64,000 nt of DNA from Streptomyces sp. NRRL WC-3626 (GCF_000718785.1 NZ_JOCA01000012.1:131942-195941); one strand, 5' to 3'; numbered from the stretch's first letter, positions 7,075 through 16,150 are shown. Translations and numbers: made by a program. The notes: a model not told the origin generated them from the letters alone.

Positions 7075-8340
7075 CTACTTCGTCCCGACCGTCCGCAGCA
7101 CCGTCAGGATCAGGGTCCGGGCCGCCTCCGCCGTCTCGCGCAGGGACACGTGTTCGCGGTCGCTGTGGGCCACCGCGATGTCGCCCGGGCCGTACTGGAG
7201 GGTCGGGATGCCGGCGCCGGTGTAGTGGCGCAGGTCGCTGCCGTACGCCGCCCCGCGCCGCCTCGGCCGGGGGCGGCCCGTCGCGTCCGCGTACGCGTCG
7301 CGGACGACGTCCGGCAGCGGATGGCCCTCGGGCAGCCGGCCGCTCGCGAACTGACCGCCCGGCCAGGTCACCGTCGCTGGGTGGTCGCGCAGCCAGGGGT
7401 CCGCGGCGCAGGCCCGCGCGACGTGGTCCTCCAGCGCCGCGCGGGCGTCCGCCGGGTCCTCGTCCAGGCGTACGCCGAGCCTGCCCTCCGCGACCAGCAG
7501 GTCGGGCACGCTGCTCGCCCAGTCACCGGCGCGTACGGTGCCGACCGACAGGGCGTACGGGATCGGGTACTCGGCGAGCAGCGGGTCCGGGGCCCGGTTG
7601 CGTTCCGTCTCCAGGGCGGTGAGCGCCTTGTGGAGCGGGAGGTAGGCGTCGACGGCGCTGACGCCCTGGTCGCGGGAGCTGCCGTGTGCCGCCTTGCCGG
7701 GGACGGCGATACGGAAGGTGAGCGCGCCCGCGTTCGCCGTGATCAGGGTGGACGCGGTGGGTTCGGCGATGACGCAGGCGTCGCCCAGGTGGCCGCGGCG
7801 CAGGGTGGCGAAGGCGCCGAGGCCGCCGTCCTCCTCGCCGACGACGAAGTGCGCGGCGACCCGGCCGCGCAGGCGTATGCCGGCGGTGCGTATCGCGGCG
7901 AGGGCGGCGAGGTGGGCCGCGAGGCCGGCCTTCATGTCACAGGCGCCGCGTCCGTGGACGAGGTCTCCGGTGACGCGGGGGACGAACGGGTCGCCGTTCC
8001 ACGCGGTCGGGTCGCCCGGCGGTACGACGTCGACGTGGCCCTGGAGGATCAGGGTGGGGCCGTCGCCGCCGTCGGGGGTGGTGCCGACCAGGCCCCAGGC
8101 CTCGTCGCGGGGGGCCTCCGTGCCGGGGTAGCCGGGGGCGGTGCGGAGGTCCGGGAGGTCTATCTGCCAGAGGTCGGTGTCCATGCCGAGCCATTCCAGG
8201 CGGCCGGCGAGTTGGTGCTGGAGTTCTGATTCGGCGGGGGTGCCGGTGACGCTGGGGACGGATATCAGCTCGAGGAGTGTGCGGGTGAGGGAGTCCTCGT
8301 CCAGGGCCGTGAGTGCGGCGGCTTCCTCGTCTGTCAGCAC
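7075..8340 (-). CDS. M20-family metallopeptidase (ArgE/DapE/ACY1 type)
   Basis: 421 residues from GTG 8340 (VLTDEEAAALTALDEDSL), which has GAAAGG at a proper distance; an ATG 54 bases further upstream has no good ribosome site. Di-zinc motifs are visible: LILQGHVDVVPPGD (His ligand and Asp), GRGACDMKAG (bridging Asp), GEEDGG (catalytic Glu-Glu) and a late H in GDIAVAHSDREHVSL. The family hydrolyses N-acyl or peptide bonds of amino acids such as acetylornithine or succinyl-diaminopimelate. The substrate is undetermined because no arg or dap genes are adjacent. Confidence 0.87.
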   Translation of the reverse strand: MLTDEEAAALTALDEDSLTRTLLELISVPSVTGTPAESELQHQLAGRLEWLGMDTDLWQIDLPDLRTAPGYPGTEAPRDEAWGLVGTTPDGGDGPTLILQGHVDVVPPGDPTAWNGDPFVPRVTGDLVHGRGACDMKAGLAAHLAALAAIRTAGIRLRGRVAAHFVVGEEDGGLGAFATLRRGHLGDACVIAEPTASTLITANAGALTFRIAVPGKAAHGSSRDQGVSAVDAYLPLHKALTALETERNRAPDPLLAEYPIPYALSVGTVRAGDWASSVPDLLVAEGRLGVRLDEDPADARAALEDHVARACAADPWLRDHPATVTWPGGQFASGRLPEGHPLPDVVRDAYADATGRPRPRRRGAAYGSDLRHYTGAGIPTLQYGPGDIAVAHSDREHVSLRETAEAARTLILTVLRTVGTK

Positions 8341-8480
8341 GGTGACCTTTCGTCGGGTGGGGGGTGCGGTTATGCGCGGCGCACCCGCAGTCATCCTGCG
8401 CAGCTCGCCGTGGGGGTATGCGTCGTGGGGCTGGGGTTCGGCGGGGAGCGCTGTGCGGCGCGCCTGCGCGGGGGCGTGTG

Positions 8481-9890
8481 TCAGTCGCCGCCCACCGTGA
8501 AGCCCGTCACCGTCCCGCCGCCCTCGCGGGGGAACGCGTACGGGGCGCCTCCGTGGGAGAGGGCTACCTCGCGGACGATGGAGAGGCCCAGGCCCGAGCC
8601 CGGCAGGGAGCGGGCGTCGGCGGCTCGGTAGAAGCGGTCGAAGATGCGGGTCAGGTCGTCGGCGGAGATGCCCGGCCCTCGGTCCCGTACCTCGACCCGG
8701 ACCGTGCCCGGACGCGCCGGGCCCGCCACCCGGATCTCCACCGGGGCCCGGCCGCCCCGGTCGAACTTGACCGCGTTCTCCACCAGGTTGGACAGCGCCC
8801 GCGTCAGCATCGCCGGCCGCCCGTCGGTCGTCGTGTCGCCGCTCACCTCGACCACGAGCTCCCGCCCCGTACGCCGCCGGGCGAGCGCCGCTACCTCCTC
8901 GGCGATGTCCGCGAGGTCGACCCGCTGGGGCGGCTCGGTGTCGGACTGGCCGGCCGCGAGTTCGACGAGCTCGTTGACGAGGTCGGTCAGCTCGCGGGCC
9001 TCCTGCGTGAGATCGGCGACGAGTTCCTCACGGGTGCCGGGCGGCAGTTCGTCGATGCGGCGCAGCAGCGAGATGTTGGTGCGCAGCGAGGTCAGCGGCG
9101 TACGGAGTTCATGGCCCGCGTCCTGGACCAGTCGGCGCTGGTCCTCCTCGGACTGGGCGAGCCGGCCCAGCATCCGGTCGAAGGCGCGGCCGAGGCGCCC
9201 CACCTCGTCGTATCCGGCGACCGGCACCTGGATGCCGAGCCGCCGGGTGCGGGCGACGGCCTCGGCGGTGTTGGTGAGCACGACGAGGCGGCGGGTGATG
9301 CGCCGGGCCAGCCACCAGCCGAACAGCCCCGCCCCGACCACCACCGCCGCCATCAGGATCAGCGTGCGCCGCTGCAGGGCCCGCAGGAGATCCTCGGTGT
9401 CGCTGAACTCCTGCGCGACCTGCACCGCGCCCCGGCTTCCGCCCAGCGCGACGGTGGCGACGCGGTAGACGTCGTCGCCGACGTCCACGCCCGCGTGCAC
9501 GACCACCCGCCCGGCGGTGGCGGCCCCCGCGACCCGCCGGTCGGCGTCGACCACCGGCAGCCCCGGATCGCCGGGATCGAGGACGACGCCGTCCGGCCCC
9601 AGCACCTGGACGTCCGTCCGTGCGGGCCGCACCAGGTCGTGGCCGGGAGCGGCGGACGAGAAGTCGAGCGGTGACATCCGGTTCTCCCGGACCTCGTCCC
9701 GCAGGTCCTGCACGACCTCGTCGAACACGGACTGCTGGTCCACCCGCACCAGCCGGGCGGCCGCGTTGTAGGACAGGATCCCGACCAGCACCGTGATGGT
9801 GGCCGTGACCGCCGCGAACGCGACCGCGAAGGTGGTACCCAGGGACAGCAGCCGCAGCCTGCGGCGGGAGACCGGCCGTCCGTACGACAC
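8481..9890 (-). CDS. Two-component sensor histidine kinase
   Basis: 469 residues starting at GTG 9890, directly after the response-regulator TGA (TGAGTG). TM1 spans about residues 17-40 and TM2 about 176-196, bracketing a ~130-residue extracytoplasmic sensor. HAMP (~197-250) follows, then HisKA with QDAGHELRTPL (phospho-acceptor His260). The HATPase has an N-box NLVENAVKF, DRGPGI (G1) and GSGLGLSIV (G2). The overall plan resembles the MprB/TcrY group. Signal unknown. Co-transcribed with the regulator upstream. Confidence 0.93.
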   Translation of the reverse strand: MSYGRPVSRRRLRLLSLGTTFAVAFAAVTATITVLVGILSYNAAARLVRVDQQSVFDEVVQDLRDEVRENRMSPLDFSSAAPGHDLVRPARTDVQVLGPDGVVLDPGDPGLPVVDADRRVAGAATAGRVVVHAGVDVGDDVYRVATVALGGSRGAVQVAQEFSDTEDLLRALQRRTLILMAAVVVGAGLFGWWLARRITRRLVVLTNTAEAVARTRRLGIQVPVAGYDEVGRLGRAFDRMLGRLAQSEEDQRRLVQDAGHELRTPLTSLRTNISLLRRIDELPPGTREELVADLTQEARELTDLVNELVELAAGQSDTEPPQRVDLADIAEEVAALARRRTGRELVVEVSGDTTTDGRPAMLTRALSNLVENAVKFDRGGRAPVEIRVAGPARPGTVRVEVRDRGPGISADDLTRIFDRFYRAADARSLPGSGLGLSIVREVALSHGGAPYAFPREGGGTVTGFTVGGD

Positions 9891-10604
9891 TCAGCCCTCC
9901 CGCAGCACGTAACCCACCCCGCGCACCGTGTGGATCAGCTGCGGCGCGCCGGGCTCGTCGAGTTTGCGGCGCAGGTAGCCGACGTAGACGGCGAGGTTCT
10001 TGGAGCCGGGGCCGAAGTCGTAGCCCCAGATGCGGTCGTAGATCGTGGAGTGGTCGAGGACGATGCCGGCGTGCCGGATCAGGAGCTCCAGGAGTTCGAA
10101 CTCGGTGCGGGTCAGCTCCAGTTCGCGGGTGCCCCGCCAGGCGCGGCGGGCCTGTGGGTCCATGCGCAGGCCGGCCGCCCCGAGGAAGCGGCCGGAGGGG
10201 TCCGGTTTCGGCTCCGCCGCAGGCTCGGGTACAGCAGGCGCCGCGCGGCGCAGCAGGGCGCGGAGGCGGGCGAAAACCTCCTCGACGTCGAACGGTTTGA
10301 CGACGTAGTCGTCCGCGCCGGCGTCCAGGCCCGCGATCCGGTCGGCGGTCTCCACCAGGGCCGTCAGCATCAGTACGGGGGTGCTGTCGCCCTCGGCGCG
10401 CAGGACCCGGCACACCTGGAGTCCGTCGATGCCGGGCATCATCACGTCCAGGACCAGGATGTCGGGGCGGCTGCGGTGGGCCTGGGCGAGGGCCTCGACG
10501 CCGTCGGCCACGGCCGTGACGCGGTAGCCCTCCAGGGTGAGGGCCCGCTCCAGGGCGTTGCGGATCGCGCGGTCGTCTTCGGCGAGGAGAACGGTGTGCG
10601 GCAC
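9891..10604 (-). CDS. OmpR/PhoB-family response regulator
   Basis: 237 residues. The receiver has acidic pair ED (9-10), phospho-acceptor Asp53 in VLDVMMPGIDG, switch Thr in LMLTAL and Lys103 in VVKPFD. A Pro/Ala-rich linker precedes a winged-helix output domain (ELTRTEFELLELLIRHAGIVL ... VYVGYLRRKLDEPG ... VRGVGYVL). It is the first gene of a two-gene operon with the kinase. Targets are unknown; autoregulation is common in this class. Confidence 0.94.
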   Translation of the reverse strand: MPHTVLLAEDDRAIRNALERALTLEGYRVTAVADGVEALAQAHRSRPDILVLDVMMPGIDGLQVCRVLRAEGDSTPVLMLTALVETADRIAGLDAGADDYVVKPFDVEEVFARLRALLRRAAPAVPEPAAEPKPDPSGRFLGAAGLRMDPQARRAWRGTRELELTRTEFELLELLIRHAGIVLDHSTIYDRIWGYDFGPGSKNLAVYVGYLRRKLDEPGAPQLIHTVRGVGYVLREG

Positions 10605-10740
10605 GCGGCCCAGTGTGCCAAGCCGGGTCCCCCGCCGGTCGTGGCGGACGGGATCGGGGGTGCTTCTTACTCCGCTCTCACCCGGTGGGGGGCACGTGGT
10701 GGCCGTGGGCCGTCCGGCCGCGTTCCTCGTCGTTCGCCGG

Positions 10741-10938
10741 TGCGGCGGCCGCGGGCGGGAGGGGCTTGAGCCGGGGGTTTCCGCCCCCGCCGCCCCATCC
10801 CATCCCGTCCCGTCCCCTGGGGCGCTGTCCCCAGGCCCCTGCGGCGGCCGCGGGCGGGAGGGGCTTGAGCCGGGGGTTTCCGCCCCCGCCGCCCCATCCC
10901 ATCCCGTCCCGTTCCCGGGGGCGCTGCCCCCAGACCCC
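10741..10938. repeat. Two tandem copies of a 99-bp G/C-rich unit
   Basis: The unit beginning TGCGGCGGCCGCGGGCGGGA at 10741 recurs at 10840 with only a few differences near its end (CCCTGGGGCGCTGTCCCCAGG in copy 1, CCCGGGGGCGCTGCCCCCAGA in copy 2). Each copy contains the inverted repeat around GGGGCGCTG.CCCC, a sequence found at many Streptomyces intergenic sites. It fills most of the space between the response regulator start and the FMN reductase end. No gene is supported in 10605-10990. Confidence 0.85.
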
Positions 10939-10990
10939 CGCGGCGGAGCCGCACGTCAGCTCAGCCCCGCGCCCCACTTACGCGCGCGTC

Positions 10991-11617
10991 TCAGCCCGCC
11001 GGTCGCAGCGCCGCCAGCCGTTCCTCGAACGGGGTGACCTCCTCGAAGGAGTCCCGCCTGGGGAGCGGGCGGGCCGTGGACAGGCCCGCCATCAGGGTCG
11101 CGAGTTCGCCCGCCGCGCGGTCGATACGGCCGTCCAGGCCCTCCGCGCCCCAGTCCTCCGAGGCCGCGTAGACGCCGGTCGGGACGACGACGGCCCGCAG
11201 GTAGGAGAAGAGCGGCCGCAGCGCGTGGTCCAGGACCAGGGAGTGCCGGGCCGTGCCGCCGGTCGCCGCGATCAGCACCGGCTTCCCGGCGAGCGCGTCG
11301 GGGTCACTGACGCTCAGCGCGTCGAAGAACGACTTGAACAGCCCGCTGTACGACGCCGAGAACACCGGCGTGACCACGATCAGCCCGTCGGCCCCGGCCA
11401 CCGCGTCGAACGCGGCGGCCAGCGCACCGGCCGGGAACCCGTTGGTGAAGGTGTGCGCGATCTCCACCGCGAGGTCGCGCAGCTCGATCACCCGCACGTC
11501 CGCCGGCCCGGGTTCCGGCGCCGTCGCGGCCGGGGCGGCGACCGCGGCGAGGCGTTCGCCGAGCAGCCGGGTGGAGGACGGGACGCTCAGCCCCGCCGAC
11601 ACGACGACGAGCTTCAT
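10991..11617 (-). CDS. NAD(P)H-dependent FMN reductase
   Basis: 208 residues with a flavodoxin-like start (MKLVVVSAGLSVPSSTRLLGERL), the FMN-binding PVFSASYSGLFKSFFDAL and ATGGTARHSLVLDHALRP. This is the CE1759-type NADPH-FMN reductase. Its ATG overlaps the stop of the luciferase-like gene (ATGA at 11614-11617). It very likely supplies reduced FMN to that monooxygenase. Confidence 0.9.
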   Translation of the reverse strand: MKLVVVSAGLSVPSSTRLLGERLAAVAAPAATAPEPGPADVRVIELRDLAVEIAHTFTNGFPAGALAAAFDAVAGADGLIVVTPVFSASYSGLFKSFFDALSVSDPDALAGKPVLIAATGGTARHSLVLDHALRPLFSYLRAVVVPTGVYAASEDWGAEGLDGRIDRAAGELATLMAGLSTARPLPRRDSFEEVTPFEERLAALRPAG

Positions 11618-12708
11618 GCGCCGACTCCTTCCTTCTTCTTCGCGCCGGCCAGCAACGAGGCGTGGACGGGCGCGTCCGGCACGTCCGCCGGACGGTTCTT
11701 CGCGAACTCCTTCCGCAGCACCGGCACGACCTCCTCACCCAGCAGGTCGAGCTGCTCAAGGACGGTCTTCAGGGGCAGTCCGGCGTGGTCCATCAGGAAC
11801 AGCTGGCGCTGGTAGTCACCGGCGTACTCGCGGAACGACAGCGTCTTCTCGATGACCTGCTGCGGGGAGCCCACGGTCAGCGGGGTCTGCTGGGTGAACT
11901 CCTCCAGCGACGGGCCGTGCCCGTAGACCGGCGCGACGTCGAAGTAGGGGCGGAACTCGCGCACCGCGTCCTGCGAGTTCTTCCGCATGAACACCTGCCC
12001 GCCGAGCCCGACGATCGCCTGCTCGGGGGTGCCGTGCCCGTAGTGGGCGTAGCGGGCCCGGTACAGCTCGATCATGCGCTTGGTGTGGTCGGCCGGCCAG
12101 AAGATGTTGTTGTGGAAGAAGCCGTCGCCGTAGTACGCGGCCTGCTCGGCGATCTCCGGCGAGCGGATCGAGCCGTGCCACACGAACGGCGGTACGCCGT
12201 CCAGCGGGCGGGGCGTGGAGGTGAAGCCCTGCAGCGGGGTGCGGAACTTTCCCTCCCAGTCGACGACGTCCTCACGCCACAGCCGGTGCAGCAGCGCGTA
12301 GTTCTCGACGGCGAGGTTGATGCCCTGGCGGATGTCCTTCCCGAACCAGGGGTAGACCGGGCCGGTGTTCCCGCGCCCCATCATCAGGTCCACCCGGCCG
12401 TCGGCCAGGTGCTGGAGCATCGCGAAGTCCTCGGCGATCTTCACCGGGTCGTTGGTGGTGATCAGGGTGGTCGAGGTGGAGAGGACCAGCCGCTCGGTGC
12501 GGGCCGCGATGTAGCCGAGCATGGTCGTCGGCGAGGACGGCACGAACGGCGGGTTGTGGTGCTCACCGGTCGCGAAGACGTCCAGGCCCACCTCCTCGGC
12601 CTTCAGCGCGATGGCGACCATGGCCTTGATGCGCTCACGCTCGGTCGGCGTACGACCCGTGGTCGGGTCGGGCGTGACATCCCCGACGCTGAAGATCCCG
12701 AACTGCAT
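11614..12708 (-). CDS. LLM-class flavin-dependent monooxygenase
   Basis: 364 residues from ATG 12708 (MQFGIFSVGDV), with GGAGG 9 bases before it; a GTG at 12717 is too close to that site. Bacterial luciferase family features include FATGEHHNPPFVPSSPTTMLGYIAART, MMGRGNTGPVYPWFG and the C-terminal TVGSPQQVIEKTL. Members oxidise a substrate with O2 and FMNH2, here delivered by the co-transcribed FMN reductase. The substrate is unknown. The upstream region (12718-12789) contains GTTTAC...TTCAAC, a loose dyad that may be the MarR site. Confidence 0.9.
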   Translation of the reverse strand: MQFGIFSVGDVTPDPTTGRTPTERERIKAMVAIALKAEEVGLDVFATGEHHNPPFVPSSPTTMLGYIAARTERLVLSTSTTLITTNDPVKIAEDFAMLQHLADGRVDLMMGRGNTGPVYPWFGKDIRQGINLAVENYALLHRLWREDVVDWEGKFRTPLQGFTSTPRPLDGVPPFVWHGSIRSPEIAEQAAYYGDGFFHNNIFWPADHTKRMIELYRARYAHYGHGTPEQAIVGLGGQVFMRKNSQDAVREFRPYFDVAPVYGHGPSLEEFTQQTPLTVGSPQQVIEKTLSFREYAGDYQRQLFLMDHAGLPLKTVLEQLDLLGEEVVPVLRKEFAKNRPADVPDAPVHASLLAGAKKKEGVGA

Positions 12709-12789
12709 CCCGCTCACCCTCCAGGTTGTTTACGGTTCAACTATACCCCTGGAACGGTGCACCCGGCCGGACTATTCCACCCACCCGCA

Positions 12790-13269
12790 CTACCCCTCGG
12801 CGAACCCCGACCGCAGCCGCGCCGCCTGCTCCGCACCGAACTCCGTCGTACGCCGCATATGGTCGATGAACAGCGCCAGCTGCCCGTCGTCGAGATCGTC
12901 GAACAACGCGAACCAGCCCCCGCCGACCCGCTCCCACACCCGCCCGAACTCCGCCGCCTTCTCCGGCACCACCGCCACCAGCACCACCCGGCGGTCCCCC
13001 GCGTCCCGCTCCCGCACCACCTGCCCCGCCCGCTCCAGCCGGTCCACCAGCCGCGTCGCCGACCCCGTCGTCAGCCCCGTCAGCTCCGCGACCCGGCCCG
13101 TGGTCACCGGGCCGCCCTCCAGCGTCAGCAGGTTCAGACACTGCACATCGGTCGGATGCAGCCCCAGATGATCCGCCAGCGCCTGGTTGAACAGCGCGTA
13201 CGCCGCCACGTACCGCCGCGACACCACACCCAGCTCCGCCAGCAGCCAGGCCCGCGTGACTCCCGCCAT
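12790..13269 (-). CDS. MarR-family transcriptional regulator
   Basis: 159 residues from ATG 13269, preceded by GAGAGGAG. The winged HTH is clear: LHPTDVQCLNLLTLEGGPVTTGRVAELTGLTTGSATRLVDRLERAGQVVRERDAGDRRVVLVAV. It lies upstream of the LLM/FMN-reductase pair on the same strand with a 72-base gap after the LLM start region, so it probably controls that operon in response to a phenolic or electrophilic compound. The ligand is inferred from the family only. Confidence 0.9.
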   Translation of the reverse strand: MAGVTRAWLLAELGVVSRRYVAAYALFNQALADHLGLHPTDVQCLNLLTLEGGPVTTGRVAELTGLTTGSATRLVDRLERAGQVVRERDAGDRRVVLVAVVPEKAAEFGRVWERVGGGWFALFDDLDDGQLALFIDHMRRTTEFGAEQAARLRSGFAEG

Positions 13270-13364
13270 CCGCGGCTCCTCTCCACTCCCGCGCAGGTAT
13301 CCCACCCCCGGCCCGGCGGCAGGCGCCGCCCATCGGGTGACAGGCGGAATGCGAAGCTGCCCCC

Positions 13365-13700
13365 ATGCTCATCCTGCGCTCCGCCACCCTGTTCGTCCTC
13401 GCCGCCGTACTCGAGATCGGCGGCGCCTGGCTGGTCTGGCAGGGCGTACGCGAGAACCGGGGCTGGATGTGGGCGGCCGGCGGTGTCCTCGCCCTCGGCG
13501 CCTACGGCTTCGTCGCCACCTTCCAGCCCGACGCCCACTTCGGCCGCGTCCTCGCCGCGTACGGCGGCATCTTCGTCGCCGGCTCCCTCCTGTGGGGCGC
13601 GGTCGCCGACGGCTACCGCCCGGACCGCTGGGACATCACCGGCGCCCTCGTCTGCCTCACCGGCATGGCCCTGATCATGTGGGCCCCGCGCAACGGCTGA
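13365..13700 (+). CDS. YnfA/UPF0060-family small membrane protein
   Basis: 111 residues with four hydrophobic segments, beginning [26 protein letters not shown] and containing [25 protein letters not shown]. This is the conserved core of the UPF0060/YnfA family. Length and topology match the family, which is related in fold to small multidrug transporters; activity is not established for this copy. Monocistronic by position. Confidence 0.93.
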   Translation: MLILRSATLFVLAAVLEIGGAWLVWQGVRENRGWMWAAGGVLALGAYGFVATFQPDAHFGRVLAAYGGIFVAGSLLWGAVADGYRPDRWDITGALVCLTGMALIMWAPRNG

Positions 13701-13779
13701 CACGCCCGCCGGTCACCCGGCCGGCCCCGTTTATGCTGGCCGCGACCGCACACGCACGCACCCGCCCGAGGAGCAGCCC

Positions 13780-14553
13780 ATGGCCGCCGCACCGCCCGCC
13801 GCGTCCCGTATCGCCGTCGTCACGGGTGCGAGCAGCGGAATCGGCGCCGCCACCGCCCGCCGCCTCGCCGAAGCCGGCTACCGCGTCGTCCTCACCGCCC
13901 GCCGCAAGGACCGTATCGAGGCCCTCGCCGAGGAGATCGGCGCGGCCGGCCACACGGCCACCGCCTACCCCCTCGACGTCACCGACCGCGCCGCCGTCGA
14001 CGAGTTCGCCACCGCCTTCAGGACGATCGGCGTCCTCGTCAACAACGCCGGCGGAGCGCTCGGCGCCGACCCCGTCGCCACCGGCGACCCGGAGCAGTGG
14101 CGCACGATGTACGAGACGAACGTCCTCGGCACCCTCAACCTCACCCAGGCCCTGCTCCCCAAGCTGGACGCGAGCGGCGACGGCACGATCGTGATCGTCT
14201 CCTCCACCGCCGGCCACGCCACCTACGAGGGCGGCGGGGGCTACGTCGCCGCCAAGCACGGCGCCCACGTCCTCGCCGAGACCCTGCGCCTGGAGATCGT
14301 CGGCCGCCCGGTGCGCGTCATCGAGATCGCGCCCGGCATGGTGCGGACCGACGAGTTCGCCCTCACCCGCTTCGGCGGCGACACGGAGAAGGCCGCCAAG
14401 GTCTACCAGGGCGTCGCCGAACCCCTCACCGCCGACGACGTCGCCGACACCATCACCTGGGCGGTCACCCGCCCGCCCCACGTCAACATCGACCTGATGG
14501 TGGTCCGCCCCCGCGCCCAGGCGTCCAACACCAAGGTCCACCGGGAGTCCTGA
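13780..14553 (+). CDS. Short-chain dehydrogenase/reductase (classical SDR)
   Basis: 257 residues from ATG 13780 (GAGGAGC ribosome site). The N-terminal TGASSGIGAATARRLAEAG is the TGxxxGxG cofactor loop, NNAGG the structural motif, VSSTAGHATYEGGGGYVAAKHG the catalytic S...YxxxK, followed by APGMVRTDEF. The basic residues after beta-2 (LTARRKDR) favour NADP(H). It resembles YdfG/serine-dehydrogenase-like SDRs. The downstream small membrane gene overlaps its stop codon. Confidence 0.93.
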   Translation: MAAAPPAASRIAVVTGASSGIGAATARRLAEAGYRVVLTARRKDRIEALAEEIGAAGHTATAYPLDVTDRAAVDEFATAFRTIGVLVNNAGGALGADPVATGDPEQWRTMYETNVLGTLNLTQALLPKLDASGDGTIVIVSSTAGHATYEGGGGYVAAKHGAHVLAETLRLEIVGRPVRVIEIAPGMVRTDEFALTRFGGDTEKAAKVYQGVAEPLTADDVADTITWAVTRPPHVNIDLMVVRPRAQASNTKVHRES

Positions 14554-14696
14554 TGCCCGCCGACGAGACCGAACAGCGCCGCCTCGCCCTGGAGAAGAAG
14601 CGCGAACGCTACGTCTGGTACTACCTCGGCTACTTCCTCTTCGGCATCCACATCGTCGCCTTCGTCATGATCTACGCGGTCATGCACGCGAAGTAG
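14553..14696 (+). CDS. Small single-pass membrane protein, 47 residues
   Basis: The ATG at 14553 overlaps the SDR stop codon (TGATG), so translation is coupled. The N-terminal ~19 residues are highly charged (ETEQRRLALEKKRERY). They precede one hydrophobic span (VWYYLGYFLFGIHIVAFVMIYAV) and a short basic tail. Its style matches small actinobacterial proteins catalogued as DUF6126, though that assignment is from memory. Function unknown; a role connected with the SDR is only suggested by the coupling. A strong terminator overlaps its stop. Confidence 0.75.
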   Translation: MPADETEQRRLALEKKRERYVWYYLGYFLFGIHIVAFVMIYAVMHAK

Positions 14697-14723
14697 CGGA
14701 CTCCCGCGCGGAGTCCGCTACTT
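14691..14723. terminator. Bidirectional terminator between the small membrane gene and rtcB
   Basis: A perfect 14-bp stem (AAGTAGCGGACTCC / GGAGTCCGCTACTT) encloses a 5-base loop CGCGC. It includes the stop codon of the upstream gene and lies 18 bases beyond the rtcB stop, so it can serve both convergent transcripts. Confidence 0.8.
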
Positions 14724-14740
14724 GACGTCCCGCCGTCGCG

Positions 14741-15934
14741 TCAGCCCTTCACGCAGACGACCTGCTTCAGCTTCGCGACGACCTCGACGAGGTCCCGCTG
14801 CTGGTCGATGACCTGCTCGATCGGCTTGTAGGCGCCCGGGATCTCGTCCACGACGCCGGAGTCCTTACGGCACTCCACGCCCCGTGTCTGCTCCTCCAGG
14901 TCCTTCGTCGAGAAGCGCCGCTTCGCCGCGTTGCGGCTCATCCGCCGACCCGCGCCGTGCGACGCCGAGTTGAAGGACGCGGCGTTCCCGAGACCCTTGA
15001 CGATGTACGAACCCGTGCCCATGGAGCCCGGGATGATCCCGTAGTCGCCGGAGCCCGCGCGGATCGCGCCCTTGCGGGTCACCAGCAGGTCCATGCCGTC
15101 GTAGCGCTCCTCGGCCACGTAGTTGTGATGCGCGCTGATCTCCTGCTCGAAGGTCGGCCTGGCCTTCTTGAACTCCTTGCGGATCACGTCCTTCAGGAGC
15201 GCCATCATGATCGAGCGGTTGCGCTTCGCGTACTCCTGCGCCCAGAACAGGTCGTTGCGGTACGCCGCCATCTGCGGGGTGTCCGCGACGAAGACGGCGA
15301 GATCGCGATCGACCAGACCCTGGTTGTGCGGGAGCTTCTGCGCGATGCCGATGTGGTGCTCGGCCAGTTCCTTGCCGATGTTGCGGGAACCGGAGTGCAG
15401 CATCAGCCAGACGGAGTCGGACGTATCGACACAAACTTCTATAAAATGATTTCCGGAGCCCAGCGTTCCCATCTGCTTGGTCGCCCGCTCCTCCCGGAAC
15501 TTCACCGCGTCCGCGACCCCGCCGAAGCAGCCCCAGAAGTCGTCCCAGCCGGCCGTCGCGAAGGCGTGGAAGCGGGTCGGGTCGACCGGGTCGTCGTGCA
15601 TGCCGCGGCCGACCGGGATCGCCTGCTCGACCTTCGAGCGGAGGCGGGACAGGTCGCCCGGGAGGTCGTTGGCCGTCAGGGACGTCTTCACCGCGGACAT
15701 GCCGCAGCCGATGTCCACGCCCACCGCCGCCGGACACACCGCACCCCGCATCGCGATGACCGAGCCGACCGTGGCGCCCTTGCCGTAGTGCACGTCCGGC
15801 ATGACCGCCAGGCCCTTGATCCACGGCAGGGTGGCGACATTGCGCAACTGCTGGAGCGCGCCCTCCTCCACCGTCGCCGGATCCGCCCACATCCGGATCG
15901 GCACCTTCGCACCCGGCAGTTCCACGTACGACAT
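14741..15934 (-). CDS. rtcB: RtcB-type RNA-splicing ligase
   Basis: 397 residues from ATG 15934. Active-site motifs are present: VDIGCGM (Asp74, Cys77 metal ligands), GSGNHFIEV (161-167), LMLHSGSRNIG, SAHHNYV and NSASHGAGRRMSR, whose histidine is guanylylated. RtcB joins 2',3'-cyclic phosphate and 5'-OH RNA ends using GTP and Mn2+. The gene stands alone and convergent to the SDR operon; no rtcA or archease is seen. Seven consecutive codons (15431-15451: AAT CAT TTT ATA GAA GTT TGT) end in A/T, in sharp contrast to the rest of the gene, although the protein motif is intact. Confidence 0.95.
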   Translation of the reverse strand: MSYVELPGAKVPIRMWADPATVEEGALQQLRNVATLPWIKGLAVMPDVHYGKGATVGSVIAMRGAVCPAAVGVDIGCGMSAVKTSLTANDLPGDLSRLRSKVEQAIPVGRGMHDDPVDPTRFHAFATAGWDDFWGCFGGVADAVKFREERATKQMGTLGSGNHFIEVCVDTSDSVWLMLHSGSRNIGKELAEHHIGIAQKLPHNQGLVDRDLAVFVADTPQMAAYRNDLFWAQEYAKRNRSIMMALLKDVIRKEFKKARPTFEQEISAHHNYVAEERYDGMDLLVTRKGAIRAGSGDYGIIPGSMGTGSYIVKGLGNAASFNSASHGAGRRMSRNAAKRRFSTKDLEEQTRGVECRKDSGVVDEIPGAYKPIEQVIDQQRDLVEVVAKLKQVVCVKG

Positions 15935-16150
15935 AACGTCCCCATTCCCCCGTAAGTCATCAGAAGTCACGAACCGCAAAACCGGCGCCGAGGTCGACGA
16001 AAAGGGATGACGGACCGGCGTCCACGGCAGTGCGTGCGATACACATTGTCTGCCGGGGACGCCCCCGTGCGGCAAGCGATTAACCAGCGGGGACACTGGT
16101 AGGACCCGGCGGGCTCCGGCCCGCGCCCCACCGTCGAGAGGAGCCCGAAC

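Noticed and set aside
10741..10938. CRISPR-like array
   Set aside because: Only two head-to-tail copies with no unique spacers; it is a tandem duplication of an intergenic repeat.
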